Under the pieces are notes generated by a model that saw only the letters and a program-made list of their open reading frames with translations, made no database searches and was not told the DNA's origin. From the NCBI GenBank assembly GCA_964641965.1, contig CAZXLD010000004.1:124001-188000 (forward strand): DNA of 64,000 nucleotides, written 5' to 3'. Source of the DNA: JAJDFU01 sp964641965 (GTDB lineage: Bacteria > Bacteroidota > Bacteroidia > Chitinophagales > Saprospiraceae). The first letter of the stretch is position 1. Each line of letters opens with the position of its first letter. Below, one piece after another: positions 18,348 to 27,138 of this stretch. The position numbers and the translations under genes were made by a program.

Positions 18348-20006
18348 TCAACCTATACTCAACAATTCCTTTGCATTTTCTATAGCGGACTCCGTAGGTG
18401 GGCTCTGGCTGAGCATGGTCGCAATAGCCCGGATTCGTTCCTCTTGATCCAGTAATCGAATTCGGGAAAAAGTTCGGTCTTCAGTTACATGCTTATAGAC
18501 GAAATAGTGAGCGTCTGCCTTGGAAGCGATTTGGGGCGAATGGGTAATATTGATCACCTGATGCCTATCTGACAACTCTCGGAGGATACTGCCCATTTTT
18601 AGGGCGACATCGCCGGAAACACCGGTATCAATTTCATCAAAGATCAAGGTGGGAAGTGGAATCGCATCCGCAACCAACGCTTTAGTCACCAAAGTCAATC
18701 GGGCTAGTTCACCGCCTGAAGCAACCTCCTTGATCGGTTGCATGCGAGCGCCCCGATTAGCGGAGAATAGAAAGCTAACCTCGTCCTTTCCTACCGGTCC
18801 TAGGTCTGGTAAGGTGCCTACTACAACCTCCATACGGGCGTGTTCCATGGACAATTGAGCCAATTGCCGGATAACGCGTTGTTCAAAATCAGGAATTACT
18901 GCAACCCGGTTTTCATGTAAGGTCAAAGCCATCACCTCCAGCGCTTCCTTATCCTGTTGAATACTGGATTCCAGGGCATCGATATCACCCGCTTTGCGAT
19001 CTGTTTGTTCCAGCCTTTCCCGAAAATCTTCTCGTAACTTGATAAGTTCGGAAATGCTGTTTACCTGATGTTTTTTCTGGAATCGGTAAATAAGATCCAA
19101 TCGCTCCTGAACTTCTTGTAAACGCTCGGGCTGGTACTCCGTTTCTTCGGCCAGTGATTCACTATCTCTCGCCAACTCCTGGAGTTCTAATCGTATTCCG
19201 GTAAAGCGACGAATCAATTCCCCAACAGCTCCTCCGATCTTCTCCAAAGGAAGCAATTGACTACTCAATTGATCCAACTGCTCCAAAACAGACATTTCGT
19301 TTTCACTTAACAATCGATGCAGTTGCCCAAGGCTGCGCTGGATTTCTTCGGCATGGCTTAACCGGTCCATAATATCCTCCAATTCTCCCTGTTCACCTTC
19401 CTTTAATGCTGCCTTATCCAATTCGTCCAATTGAAACTGAAGGAAATCACTTTCTTGCTGAGACCGATGTAGAGCTTCTTTCCACCGCTCCAGTTCTCGA
19501 ATAGCATGCCGGTAACGGGCGTATCGTTCCCGATAATCTGCTAGCAATTCTTTATGATCCGCTAGCGCATCCAGCATGCGCAGTTGAAAAGAAAGATCCT
19601 GCAAATCAAGCGTATCAAACTGTTGATGGAGATCAATAAGAGCGGAACTCAGCTTTTGGACTACCGAAATATGGGCTGGAGAATCGTTTATAAAGGCGCG
19701 GCTCTTGCCCGATGGGAGTATTTCTCTGCGAACGATCAGGTCTGGCTCGTAATCCAGATCATGCTCCGCAAAGAATCCTTGTAGCGCATACTTGCGAATA
19801 TTGTATTCAGCTTCAACTACGCACTTGCGCGTAGTATCGTATAAGGCTTTGGTATCCGCCCTATTGCCCATAATTAAGCCGAGGGCTCCCAGTAAGATGG
19901 ACTTTCCCGCTCCGGTCTCCCCGGTAATTATCGTTAGCCCTTTGGAAAAGTCAATTTTTAACTCCTCGATTAGGGCATAATTTCGAATTTCGAGACTGTT
20001 TATCAT
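18348..20006 (-). CDS. recN: DNA repair protein RecN
   Basis: 552 residues, standard length for this SMC-like ATPase in recombinational repair of double-strand breaks. Seen: Walker A GETGAGKS near residue 30, FINDSPAHISVVQKLS and DLHQQFD in the N-terminal half, long coiled-coil segments (about 150-360), then the ABC signature ASGGELAR and Walker B PTLIFDEIDTGVSG, followed by the D-loop and QVINITHSPQIASKAD. All ATPase motifs are intact. It starts divergently from a lipoprotein gene, with 180 bp between its end and fabI. Confidence 0.95.
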   Translation of the reverse strand: MINSLEIRNYALIEELKIDFSKGLTIITGETGAGKSILLGALGLIMGNRADTKALYDTTRKCVVEAEYNIRKYALQGFFAEHDLDYEPDLIVRREILPSGKSRAFINDSPAHISVVQKLSSALIDLHQQFDTLDLQDLSFQLRMLDALADHKELLADYRERYARYRHAIRELERWKEALHRSQQESDFLQFQLDELDKAALKEGEQGELEDIMDRLSHAEEIQRSLGQLHRLLSENEMSVLEQLDQLSSQLLPLEKIGGAVGELIRRFTGIRLELQELARDSESLAEETEYQPERLQEVQERLDLIYRFQKKHQVNSISELIKLREDFRERLEQTDRKAGDIDALESSIQQDKEALEVMALTLHENRVAVIPDFEQRVIRQLAQLSMEHARMEVVVGTLPDLGPVGKDEVSFLFSANRGARMQPIKEVASGGELARLTLVTKALVADAIPLPTLIFDEIDTGVSGDVALKMGSILRELSDRHQVINITHSPQIASKADAHYFVYKHVTEDRTFSRIRLLDQEERIRAIATMLSQSPPTESAIENAKELLSIG

Positions 20007-20115
20007 GTTGGCCTCAACTAATGATTGCGAAGGAATTTCAACCCAAAATTATCAACCTTACCTTCGCTCCCTGTTTTCACTTGTTCAAAAATAGTGGTTT
20101 AGGGTTTAAATGCTC

Positions 20116-20123
20116 TATTTTTG
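20116..20123 (+). promoter_or_regulatory. Candidate promoter -7 box for the lipoprotein gene
   Basis: TATTTTTG fits TAnnTTTG with GGTTTAGG about 19 nt upstream in the -33 position. The transcript would start around 20130, which supports the ATG at 20153 as the real start rather than one at 20021. Confidence 0.5.
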
Positions 20124-20152
20124 CTATTCTACTAATTCAATCCGAGAACCAT

Positions 20153-20626
20153 ATGAATAAATTTTGCATCCTGATCTTCATTGTTATCGGGCTATGGGCA
20201 TGCCAGCAAGATCCTACGGCGAACTGGAAAGAGACCGACCTGCTATCCTATGGTATACCGGTCACCATTATCGCCCCGGATAGCGCGGAGATTAAATCTG
20301 GTCCCTTGGGCCCCTATCAGGAAGTGACGCTGCGGAGCGAGGAAGGGTACTCCATTCAGATTTTGGCTTCCAGGGCCAAAACCACGGATATTGCTCAACT
20401 GAAAGCAGAGCAATTGGCTTTTGTCAAGGATAACCCATATTATCAAAAACTGATACGCGAAGAGGAGTCCGGATTTATTTTCGAAACGGCAATTGATTCC
20501 AGTTCGGTCAGCTATGGATTTAGATTCATTAAAGTGCAGGGCGATCAGGAATACGTATTTCGCGAAGGGCTGGCCGGTTTTTTCACTAAAGACCAGGTTG
20601 AAAGAATGTACGATAGCGTACAATAG
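20153..20626 (+). CDS. Lipoprotein, function unknown
   Basis: 157 residues beginning with a lipoprotein signal (MNKFCILIFIVIGLWACQ). The mature part looks like a small alpha/beta domain (LLSYGIPVTIIAPDSAEI, GYSIQILASRAKTTDIAQLK, FRFIKVQGDQEYVFREGLAG). No enzyme motif is visible and no family was recognised. It is divergent from recN and convergent with sodA, sharing a terminator with the latter. Confidence 0.7.
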   Translation: MNKFCILIFIVIGLWACQQDPTANWKETDLLSYGIPVTIIAPDSAEIKSGPLGPYQEVTLRSEEGYSIQILASRAKTTDIAQLKAEQLAFVKDNPYYQKLIREEESGFIFETAIDSSSVSYGFRFIKVQGDQEYVFREGLAGFFTKDQVERMYDSVQ

Positions 20627-20646
20627 GTTCTGTTTGTACAAAAATG

Positions 20647-20680
20647 GAAGAAGCCCAATTCCAAGGGATTGGGCTTCTTC
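20647..20680. terminator. Bidirectional intrinsic terminator
   Basis: Perfect 13-bp stem GAAGAAGCCCAAT / ATTGGGCTTCTTC with an 8-nt loop, located between the convergent lipoprotein and sodA genes. Confidence 0.8.
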
Positions 20681-20703
20681 TATTGTATCACTTGCCAAGC
20701 GCC

Positions 20704-21336
20704 TTACAGATTAGAGGCTCCTGGGTTAGCGTCGTTATACCGCTTGGTGACGGCATCCCAATTGATTACATGGAAAAAAGCGCCAATGTAATCGGGGCGG
20801 CGGTTTTGGTAGTTTAGGTAATAGGCATGCTCCCATACATCAAGTCCCAAAATAGGAGTACCCTGCTTTTCAGCTACGTCCATTAAAGGATTATCTTGAT
20901 TTGGCGTGCTGGTAATAAAAAGCTTATCGTCTCCATCCACACAAAGCCACGCCCAGCCAGAGCCAAATCGGGTAGCGGCCGCTTGAGCAAAATGTTCTTT
21001 AAAACTGGCAAAAGAACCAAAATCACGCTCAATAGCCTTGTGAATGTTCATTTGAGCGGAAGGTTCGCCCCCTCCATCGGGAGACATTACTTGCCAAAAG
21101 AGACTATGGTTGTAATACCCACCGCCATTATTCCGAATGGCAGGGCCGTGCTTGGATACCTCTGCAAGGATGTCCTCAATTTTTTTCCCTTCGTGCTCGG
21201 TACCTTCTAATGCAGCATTCAGCTTATTGGTATAACCGGCATGGTGCTTCCCATGGTGAATTTCCATGGTTCGTGCATCAATATGCGGTTCGAGAGCATC
21301 AAAAGAATAGGGCAAATCAGGTAGTTGGAAAGCCAT
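20704..21336 (-). CDS. sodA: Superoxide dismutase (Mn/Fe family, Mn-like)
   Basis: 210 residues, full length. It converts superoxide to peroxide and oxygen. Metal ligands are visible: His27 (EIHHGKHH), His77 (GYYNHSLFW), Asp166 and His170 (GLDVWEHAYY). The outer-sphere Gln lies in TPNQDNP (Q147) while the position before the second His carries GGG, the arrangement typical of Mn-type rather than Fe-type enzymes, so Mn or cambialistic use is likely. No signal peptide; cytoplasmic. Confidence 0.93.
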   Translation of the reverse strand: MAFQLPDLPYSFDALEPHIDARTMEIHHGKHHAGYTNKLNAALEGTEHEGKKIEDILAEVSKHGPAIRNNGGGYYNHSLFWQVMSPDGGGEPSAQMNIHKAIERDFGSFASFKEHFAQAAATRFGSGWAWLCVDGDDKLFITSTPNQDNPLMDVAEKQGTPILGLDVWEHAYYLNYQNRRPDYIGAFFHVINWDAVTKRYNDANPGASNL

Positions 21337-21584
21337 AAAGACTATGATTTATTTGGGTGAACAAATGTGAGTCTACGCAAAGGAAATTATTCCTCGGTTT
21401 ATTTTTCTAACGTCTTGGTCCGTTTTAAGTTTTTTAACCACGGTGCTTACTGGTATGAAATAAATCAATAAGGAAAATCAACTTGGACCTGCTTGCATAT
21501 ACCGATCTATCAATTCTTCTCCTGCCGGGATAAATGCACCTTGGCCAAAGCCTATTCTCTTTACTTCATTTTCCATTTATCCCC

Positions 21585-21592
21585 TAACTTTG
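21585..21592 (+). promoter_or_regulatory. Candidate promoter -7 box for fumC
   Basis: TAACTTTG matches TAnnTTTG and would start transcription near 21599, about 20 nt before the ATG at 21620. This argues against a GTG start at 21590, which would overlap the box. Confidence 0.55.
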
Positions 21593-21619
21593 GTGATCGA
21601 CCAATCCAGTAAAACCCAT

Positions 21620-23011
21620 ATGAATACCAGACAAGAAAAAGACAGTATAGGACCTATTGAAGTGCCTTTGGATGCCTACTGGGGGGCCCAGACCCAGCGC
21701 TCTATCCAAAATTTCAAAATTGGAGGGCAGCAAATGCCAAAGGAAATCATCCGCGCCTTTGCAATTCTCAAGAAAGCGGCTGCGCAAGCCAATCAGGACC
21801 TGGGGGTGTTATCCAACGACAAAGCGGCTCTGATTGCTCAGGTGTGCGATGAAATTCTCCAAGGGCAGCTAGCAGACCAATTCCCGTTGGTAGTTTGGCA
21901 AACCGGTTCCGGCACACAAAGCAATATGAATGTCAATGAGGTGGTAGCCAATCGCGCGCATGTGGTGCAAGGGGGCTCCTTGACTGACCCGGAAAAAGTA
22001 TTACACCCGAATGATGACGTAAATAAGTCCCAATCATCGAATGATACTTTTCCGACTGCCATGCATATCGCTGCCTATCAAAAATTAGTTGAAGTAACCA
22101 TTCCTGGTTTGGAATTGCTTCGCGACACCCTGAAGGCAAAAAGCGAAACCTACATGAATGTCGTCAAAATAGGTCGGACCCATTTTATGGATGCGACTCC
22201 ATTGACGGTGGGACAAGAACTATCCGGATATGTAAGTCAGCTGGATCACGGCATTAAAGCTATTCAGCATACCCTTCCGCATTTGGCCGAGTTGGCCCTG
22301 GGTGGCACGGCTGTGGGAACTGGACTCAATGCGCCAAAGGGATACGCTGAACTGGTAGCTGGCAAAATCGCTAACCTTACTCAGCTGCCTTTCGTAACCG
22401 CCGAGAATAAATTTGAGGCCCTGGCCGCGCATGACGCCATAGTAGAATCTCATGGAGCACTCAAAACCGTAGCCTGTTCCCTAATGAAGATTGGTAACGA
22501 TATCCGCATGTTAGCCAGTGGGCCGCGATCGGGAATAGGAGAGCTCACCATACCAGCTAATGAACCGGGCTCTTCCATCATGCCCGGCAAAGTGAACCCC
22601 ACCCAGGCAGAGGCGTTGACTATGGCAATGGCTCAGGTTATCGGCAATGATGTAGCAATAAACGTAGGCGGTATGAACGGGCAGTTTGAACTGAATGTGT
22701 TCAAACCGGTGATGATCTACAACTTCTTGATCTCTGCCCAACTCATTGGAGATGCGTGCAGAAGTTTCAATGACAACTTGGCTGTAGGCTTGGAACCCAA
22801 CAGCAAGCGCATTCAGGAACATTTAAAAAACAGCCTGATGCTGGTAACGGCCTTAAATACTAAGATTGGATACGAAAAAGCAGCTTCAATTGCTAAGAAA
22901 GCGTATGCGGAGGATAAAACACTGAAGGAGGCTGCTATAGAACTGGGACTCTTAACGGAGGAACAATTTGAAGAGTGGGTTCGTCCTGAGGAAATGATTG
23001 GGACTTTGTAA
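21620..23011 (+). CDS. fumC: Fumarate hydratase class II
   Basis: 463 residues, typical for the oxygen-stable, iron-free fumarase of the TCA cycle. Seen: WGAQTQRS near the start, the TGSGTQSNMNVNEVVANRA segment, the active-site NDDVNKSQSSNDTFPTA, GRTHFMDATPLTVGQE, and the superfamily signature GSSIMPGKVNPTQ. The start at 21620 gives MNTRQEKDSIGPIEVP, as in the family. A terminator follows directly. Monocistronic by position. Confidence 0.95.
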   Translation: MNTRQEKDSIGPIEVPLDAYWGAQTQRSIQNFKIGGQQMPKEIIRAFAILKKAAAQANQDLGVLSNDKAALIAQVCDEILQGQLADQFPLVVWQTGSGTQSNMNVNEVVANRAHVVQGGSLTDPEKVLHPNDDVNKSQSSNDTFPTAMHIAAYQKLVEVTIPGLELLRDTLKAKSETYMNVVKIGRTHFMDATPLTVGQELSGYVSQLDHGIKAIQHTLPHLAELALGGTAVGTGLNAPKGYAELVAGKIANLTQLPFVTAENKFEALAAHDAIVESHGALKTVACSLMKIGNDIRMLASGPRSGIGELTIPANEPGSSIMPGKVNPTQAEALTMAMAQVIGNDVAINVGGMNGQFELNVFKPVMIYNFLISAQLIGDACRSFNDNLAVGLEPNSKRIQEHLKNSLMLVTALNTKIGYEKAASIAKKAYAEDKTLKEAAIELGLLTEEQFEEWVRPEEMIGTL

Positions 23012-23018
23012 AAAAAAG

Positions 23019-23043
23019 AAGGGGCTGTTTCGAACAGCCCCTT
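23019..23043. terminator. Bidirectional intrinsic terminator
   Basis: 11-bp stem AAGGGGCTGTT / AACAGCCCCTT with a tight loop, between convergent fumC and the RRM-protein gene. The A run before it and T run after it allow use from both sides. Confidence 0.75.
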
Positions 23044-23054
23044 TATATCCGCTA

Positions 23055-23339
23055 TTACCAGCGATCAAAGTTTCTCCTTGGCGAGGAAGATCGTCTCTCC
23101 CGTGGTTCAGCCTTTTTCACCACAATGGTGCGGCCCGCCAGTTGCGATTCGTTCAATTGCTCAATGGCTGCTGTAGCTTCATCATCGTTAGGCATCTCCA
23201 CAAAACCGAAGCCGCGCGAACGCCCAGTCTCACGATCGAAGATTACTTTGGCAGAATCTACTACGCCAAAAGTTTCAAAAGCTTGTCTCAATTCTTCATC
23301 GTTTGTACTGAAATTGAGCTTAGCAACAAAAATATTCAT
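23055..23339 (-). CDS. RNA-binding protein with a single RRM
   Basis: 94 residues: one RNA recognition motif followed by a short basic tail (PRERRSSSPRRNFDRW). RNP2 is IFVAKL at residues 3-8 and RNP1 is RGFGFVEM near 42-49, both with the aromatic residues that stack on RNA bases. Such small RRM proteins are common and abundant in Bacteroidota and act as general RNA-binding proteins; the RS/RG-type tail likely adds affinity. Targets are unknown. Confidence 0.9.
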   Translation of the reverse strand: MNIFVAKLNFSTNDEELRQAFETFGVVDSAKVIFDRETGRSRGFGFVEMPNDDEATAAIEQLNESQLAGRTIVVKKAEPRERRSSSPRRNFDRW

Positions 23340-23492
23340 CTCAAAAAAATTAAATGGAAAAAAGAATTACCGGAAATTATGGTCGGAAGTGCAGCGTTCC
23401 ACAAACCGACAGGACTTTGAATCAATGGAACCTAAAAGCACTTGCCGATAATTAACAGAACTAAAAAGGTCAGTCGATTGAGTATCAAAATC

Positions 23493-24611
23493 ATGACAAA
23501 GATAAGGGGAAAATATTTCAAGATCTCGAAATCTTTCTTCTTGGCCCCTTCTAAACCTATTCTACGAGGTTCGAAAGCCTATCTTTCATTCCTTTTGGGA
23601 GGTGTATTTCTGTTTTTCCTGGCCTCCTGTCAGTTGAGGGACCAGAAGCGATCCGAAAACCTCACCCAGCTCTACTTTGCCCAAAGTATCGATGCTTCTC
23701 GAATTTTGACCGCAGATCCCAAAGAGGCTTACTTTGAACGAGTTGGGAAAGTAGACATTGGTATTCAACTAGATACATGCCTCCCTGAAACCCTAACCAG
23801 CACGGATGCCGTCGAGCTGCTCAAGGCAACCCTCGCCCAGGACGTCCTCCCATTCTCGGAAGCCGAAATCAATAAATTACGTGCCCAACTGGGCATTATT
23901 CGCCAATGGTGTCAGGATCTAAATCCAGCTCTACTGCCGGACACTCTAAATCTATTGAAAGTTGGAGGCCGGCATTATGGTGAGGGTACCTTTTATACGA
24001 GAGGAAAAACCATCGTGATCCCTTCTCAGGCTTTGGAGCGTCCCAATTTACAGGCCCTACGAAAGACCTTGCTGCACGAAATCTTCCACATTTATTCCCG
24101 CTTCCATCCAGCTCAAAAAAATGCATTGTATGAATTGATTGGTTTCAAAAAACAAGCAGGGAAAGTCGTCTGGCCCAAATCCATTCAAGAAAAATTGCTG
24201 CTAAATCCGGATGGCCTGGATTACCGGCATGCCATTCGATTGAAAGAGAACGACTCCCTGGCAATACCGGTTTTACTGTCCAACGAGCCCTGTTTTAAGA
24301 AAGAAAAATCGGGCTATTTCGCCTACGCAGGTCTAAAATTAATCCCAGTCCGAGTGGATCAAAAGCAGGATGTACTTCGCGTTTCGCCCGACACTGTACT
24401 GAACTACCTAGATTATCCTTCCTTTTTTGAACAGATTACAGACAACACCTCCTACGTAATCCATCCGGATGAAATCCTGGCAGATAATTTTGCCTTACTG
24501 TTGCTATCCAAGTACGATCCCGATCCACGTAATGAGGTTACTTTTTCCGGAGAGGGGGCCATACTACTAAGGGAAATGGAAACTATAATTTCAGCGTCAG
24601 GAATCAAATGA
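23493..24611 (+). CDS. Zincin-like lipoprotein coupled to pbpC
   Basis: 372 residues from the ATG at 23493 (a TTG at 23442 is less likely). A long basic N-terminus leads into a hydrophobic segment ending in the lipobox FFLASC (Cys46). The mature part has a zincin motif HEIFH (His195, Glu196, His199) and, near the C-terminus, HPDEILADNF, which could give the third zinc ligand. I do not recognise a named family. Its stop overlaps the start of pbpC (ATGA), so the two proteins are translated together and probably work together on the cell wall or outer membrane. A periplasmic or surface metalloprotease role is inferred from the motif only. Confidence 0.75.
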   Translation: MTKIRGKYFKISKSFFLAPSKPILRGSKAYLSFLLGGVFLFFLASCQLRDQKRSENLTQLYFAQSIDASRILTADPKEAYFERVGKVDIGIQLDTCLPETLTSTDAVELLKATLAQDVLPFSEAEINKLRAQLGIIRQWCQDLNPALLPDTLNLLKVGGRHYGEGTFYTRGKTIVIPSQALERPNLQALRKTLLHEIFHIYSRFHPAQKNALYELIGFKKQAGKVVWPKSIQEKLLLNPDGLDYRHAIRLKENDSLAIPVLLSNEPCFKKEKSGYFAYAGLKLIPVRVDQKQDVLRVSPDTVLNYLDYPSFFEQITDNTSYVIHPDEILADNFALLLLSKYDPDPRNEVTFSGEGAILLREMETIISASGIK

Positions 24612-26980
24612 AAATATTTGGTCGAACCATACGAAAAAGATGGGCCTTCTCGGCAAGCCTATTCGGTATTGGCCTGACCTGGTTGCTGTTTTGTTTACCA
24701 TCACCCTTATTTGATGTGCCTTACAGCAGGGTATTAGAAGACCGAAATGGCAACCTGCTGGGAGCTAGAATCGCCGCAGATGGACAATGGCGTTTCCCCG
24801 GTTCCGATTCAGTACCTCTCGTATTTGCGCAGGCCTTGATCACCTTTGAGGATCGAAGATTTTGGTCACACCCAGGCGTGGACTTGCTGGCTATGGCACG
24901 AGCGCTTCGGCAGAATATCCGTGCGGGAAGCGTTGTTAGTGGCGGAAGTACATTGAGTATGCAAGTGATTCGAATGGCTCGTGGCAACAGAAAGAGAACC
25001 CTTTGGAATAAGGCCCTGGAAACCATAATGGCGGTCCGATTGGAACTCGCCTATTCGAAACACGAGATTCTTGGACTGTACGCTGCTCATGCACCTTTTG
25101 GAGGCAATGTCGTTGGATTGGAAGCTGCTGCATGGCGTTATTTTTCAAAACCTCCAACTCAGCTAAGCCGTGCAGAAGCAGCAACGCTGGCAGTATTACC
25201 CAATAGTCCGGCCCTTATACATCTTGGAAGAAATCGGCAGGCCTTGCAAAAGAAACGGGATCGTTTACTGCAAACCATGGCCAAACGCAATGGGCTGGAT
25301 TCGATGTCTCTTACCCTGGATTTGGCAGAGCCTTTACCAGCGCACCCCATACCACTTCCCAACCTGGCACCCCATCTACTTGAACACTTATTTCGTCAGA
25401 AAAAACCAGGAAGGATTAGAAGCACCCTGGATCAAGATTTGCAAGCCAGAGTGATCCAATTGGCCAACCGGTACCATACCCGCCTTCAAAAGAATGAGAT
25501 ACACAACCTGGCTGCGGTAGTGGTAGATCTGAAGACAAATGAGGTGGTTGCTTATCTGGGCAATGCACCAAATGCGGGAAAAGCCCATGAAGAGGCTGTA
25601 GATCTCGTATTGTCGCCCCGAAGCACTGGAAGCATCCTTAAGCCATTCTTGTATGCCTACAGCCTCCAGGAAGGGCAGATTCTTCCTTCAACTTTACTAA
25701 GGGACATTCCAATCATCATAGACGGGTTTCGCCCCGAAAATTATAAGCCGGAGTTTTCCGGTGCCGTAGCAGCCGATCTAGCCTTGGCCAGATCCTTAAA
25801 CGTGCCTTTTGTCAACCTTTTACAGACCTATAGTGTCGAAAAGTTTCATTTTCGCTTGCGCAAGATTGGTTTGAGTACGATTCACTTCCCACCGGAGCAT
25901 TATGGCCTTTCGCTTATCCTAGGTGGTGCAGAAGCCACCCTTTGGGACCTTACTTCCGCCTATGCAGGCATGGCCAAGACGCTCCTGTATGCAGAAGAAA
26001 ACTACGGTATGTACGCTGCAAACAGTTTGGCTCCTCCAAGCCTCATCAGAGAAAGTATTCAAGACAAGGAAGAAGGGGCTCTTCAAAGCGAACCGATCCA
26101 CATCAGTGCAAGTGCCAGTTGGTACACCTTTCAAGCTATGCGAGATTTGGAGCGACCGGAAGGACTTCGAGGATGGGAGCATTTCAATTCGGCTTTTCCA
26201 ATCGCCTGGAAAACAGGTACGAGCTATGGTTTTCGAGACGCTTGGGCGATTGGCCTCACTCCGGACTATGCCATCGGCGTATGGGTTGGCAATGCAGATG
26301 GGGAAGGCCGGCCGGGGCTGGTTGGAGTTCGTACAGCAGCTCCTGTTTTATTTGCCATTACCCGCCAATTGGACCTGGAAGGAGATTGGTTTGATAAACC
26401 GGTAGATGAAATGGTTCAACTTGCCGTTTGCAAAAAAAGTGGCCTGAGAGCCTTGAACATTTGCCCTTCTGAAATGCGATGGGTGCCCAAAGCAGGTATT
26501 AAAGCCAAAAACTGTCCAAATCACAAAACCTACCTACTTTCCCAAAATCAGCAATTCAGAGTCACGCAGACTTGTTCAGAAGGCCAATCGGCTCAATCAA
26601 AGGTCTTTTTTGTACTTCCGCCTGCCCTGGAATACTATTATCGCCGGTTCAATGCAGGCTATCAATCTTTACCGCCCTTCGCTCCAGGCTGCGGTGCGGG
26701 GTCAGAAGAGCGCCAAATGGAACTTATATACCCTAGCCAGGGGAGTAAAATCCTGGTACCTGTAGATCTGGCCGGCAAAAGATCCAAGACCGTTTTCTCG
26801 GCAGCCCATCGGATGGCAAAAGCGAAAATTCATTGGCATCTGGACGAGCATTACCTGACCACCACTTCCGAATTTCACCAAATTGCTGTAGATCCCCAGC
26901 CTGGCCCTCATCGCCTGACACTGGTAGATGACCTGGGCAATCGAATTGTAAAGGACTTTGAAATTGTGGAGCGCCAATAA
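24608..26980 (+). CDS. pbpC: Penicillin-binding protein 1C (bifunctional transglycosylase/transpeptidase)
   Basis: 790 residues with the PBP1C architecture. A single N-terminal membrane anchor (about 13-30) is followed by a GT51 glycosyltransferase domain with catalytic Glu81 in TFEDRRFWSHPG and the GGSTLSMQ motif. The transpeptidase domain has SxxK at Ser342-Lys345 (STGSILKPF), SLN in the second motif and KTGTSYGFRDAW as KTG motif. The C-terminal 120 residues match the BiPBP_C domain. It polymerises and may crosslink peptidoglycan. The start overlaps the preceding lipoprotein gene by 4 bp. In enterobacteria pbpC pairs with an alpha-2-macroglobulin gene; that partner is absent here. Confidence 0.92.
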   Translation: MKIFGRTIRKRWAFSASLFGIGLTWLLFCLPSPLFDVPYSRVLEDRNGNLLGARIAADGQWRFPGSDSVPLVFAQALITFEDRRFWSHPGVDLLAMARALRQNIRAGSVVSGGSTLSMQVIRMARGNRKRTLWNKALETIMAVRLELAYSKHEILGLYAAHAPFGGNVVGLEAAAWRYFSKPPTQLSRAEAATLAVLPNSPALIHLGRNRQALQKKRDRLLQTMAKRNGLDSMSLTLDLAEPLPAHPIPLPNLAPHLLEHLFRQKKPGRIRSTLDQDLQARVIQLANRYHTRLQKNEIHNLAAVVVDLKTNEVVAYLGNAPNAGKAHEEAVDLVLSPRSTGSILKPFLYAYSLQEGQILPSTLLRDIPIIIDGFRPENYKPEFSGAVAADLALARSLNVPFVNLLQTYSVEKFHFRLRKIGLSTIHFPPEHYGLSLILGGAEATLWDLTSAYAGMAKTLLYAEENYGMYAANSLAPPSLIRESIQDKEEGALQSEPIHISASASWYTFQAMRDLERPEGLRGWEHFNSAFPIAWKTGTSYGFRDAWAIGLTPDYAIGVWVGNADGEGRPGLVGVRTAAPVLFAITRQLDLEGDWFDKPVDEMVQLAVCKKSGLRALNICPSEMRWVPKAGIKAKNCPNHKTYLLSQNQQFRVTQTCSEGQSAQSKVFFVLPPALEYYYRRFNAGYQSLPPFAPGCGAGSEERQMELIYPSQGSKILVPVDLAGKRSKTVFSAAHRMAKAKIHWHLDEHYLTTTSEFHQIAVDPQPGPHRLTLVDDLGNRIVKDFEIVERQ

Positions 26981-26984
26981 AAAA

Positions 26985-27013
26985 ACCCACAATTCCAGTT
27001 AAGAAGTGTGGGT
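26985..27013 (-). terminator. Terminator of the histidine kinase transcript
   Basis: Stem ACCCACA / TGTGGGT with a 15-nt loop. On the minus strand it runs into T7, on the plus strand it does not, so it mainly serves the kinase gene. It begins just after the pbpC stop. Confidence 0.6.
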
Positions 27014-27138
27014 GAATAAAACATACTATGAGAAAACTTGCCACTAAAGTAAGCCCACAAAAGGAACCCGTTTGCCTACTTTTAGAAAGTGGTGGGTCTA
27101 CTACGTGCAAGGGAATCCAGGCCTTAGAAAACGGGTTT

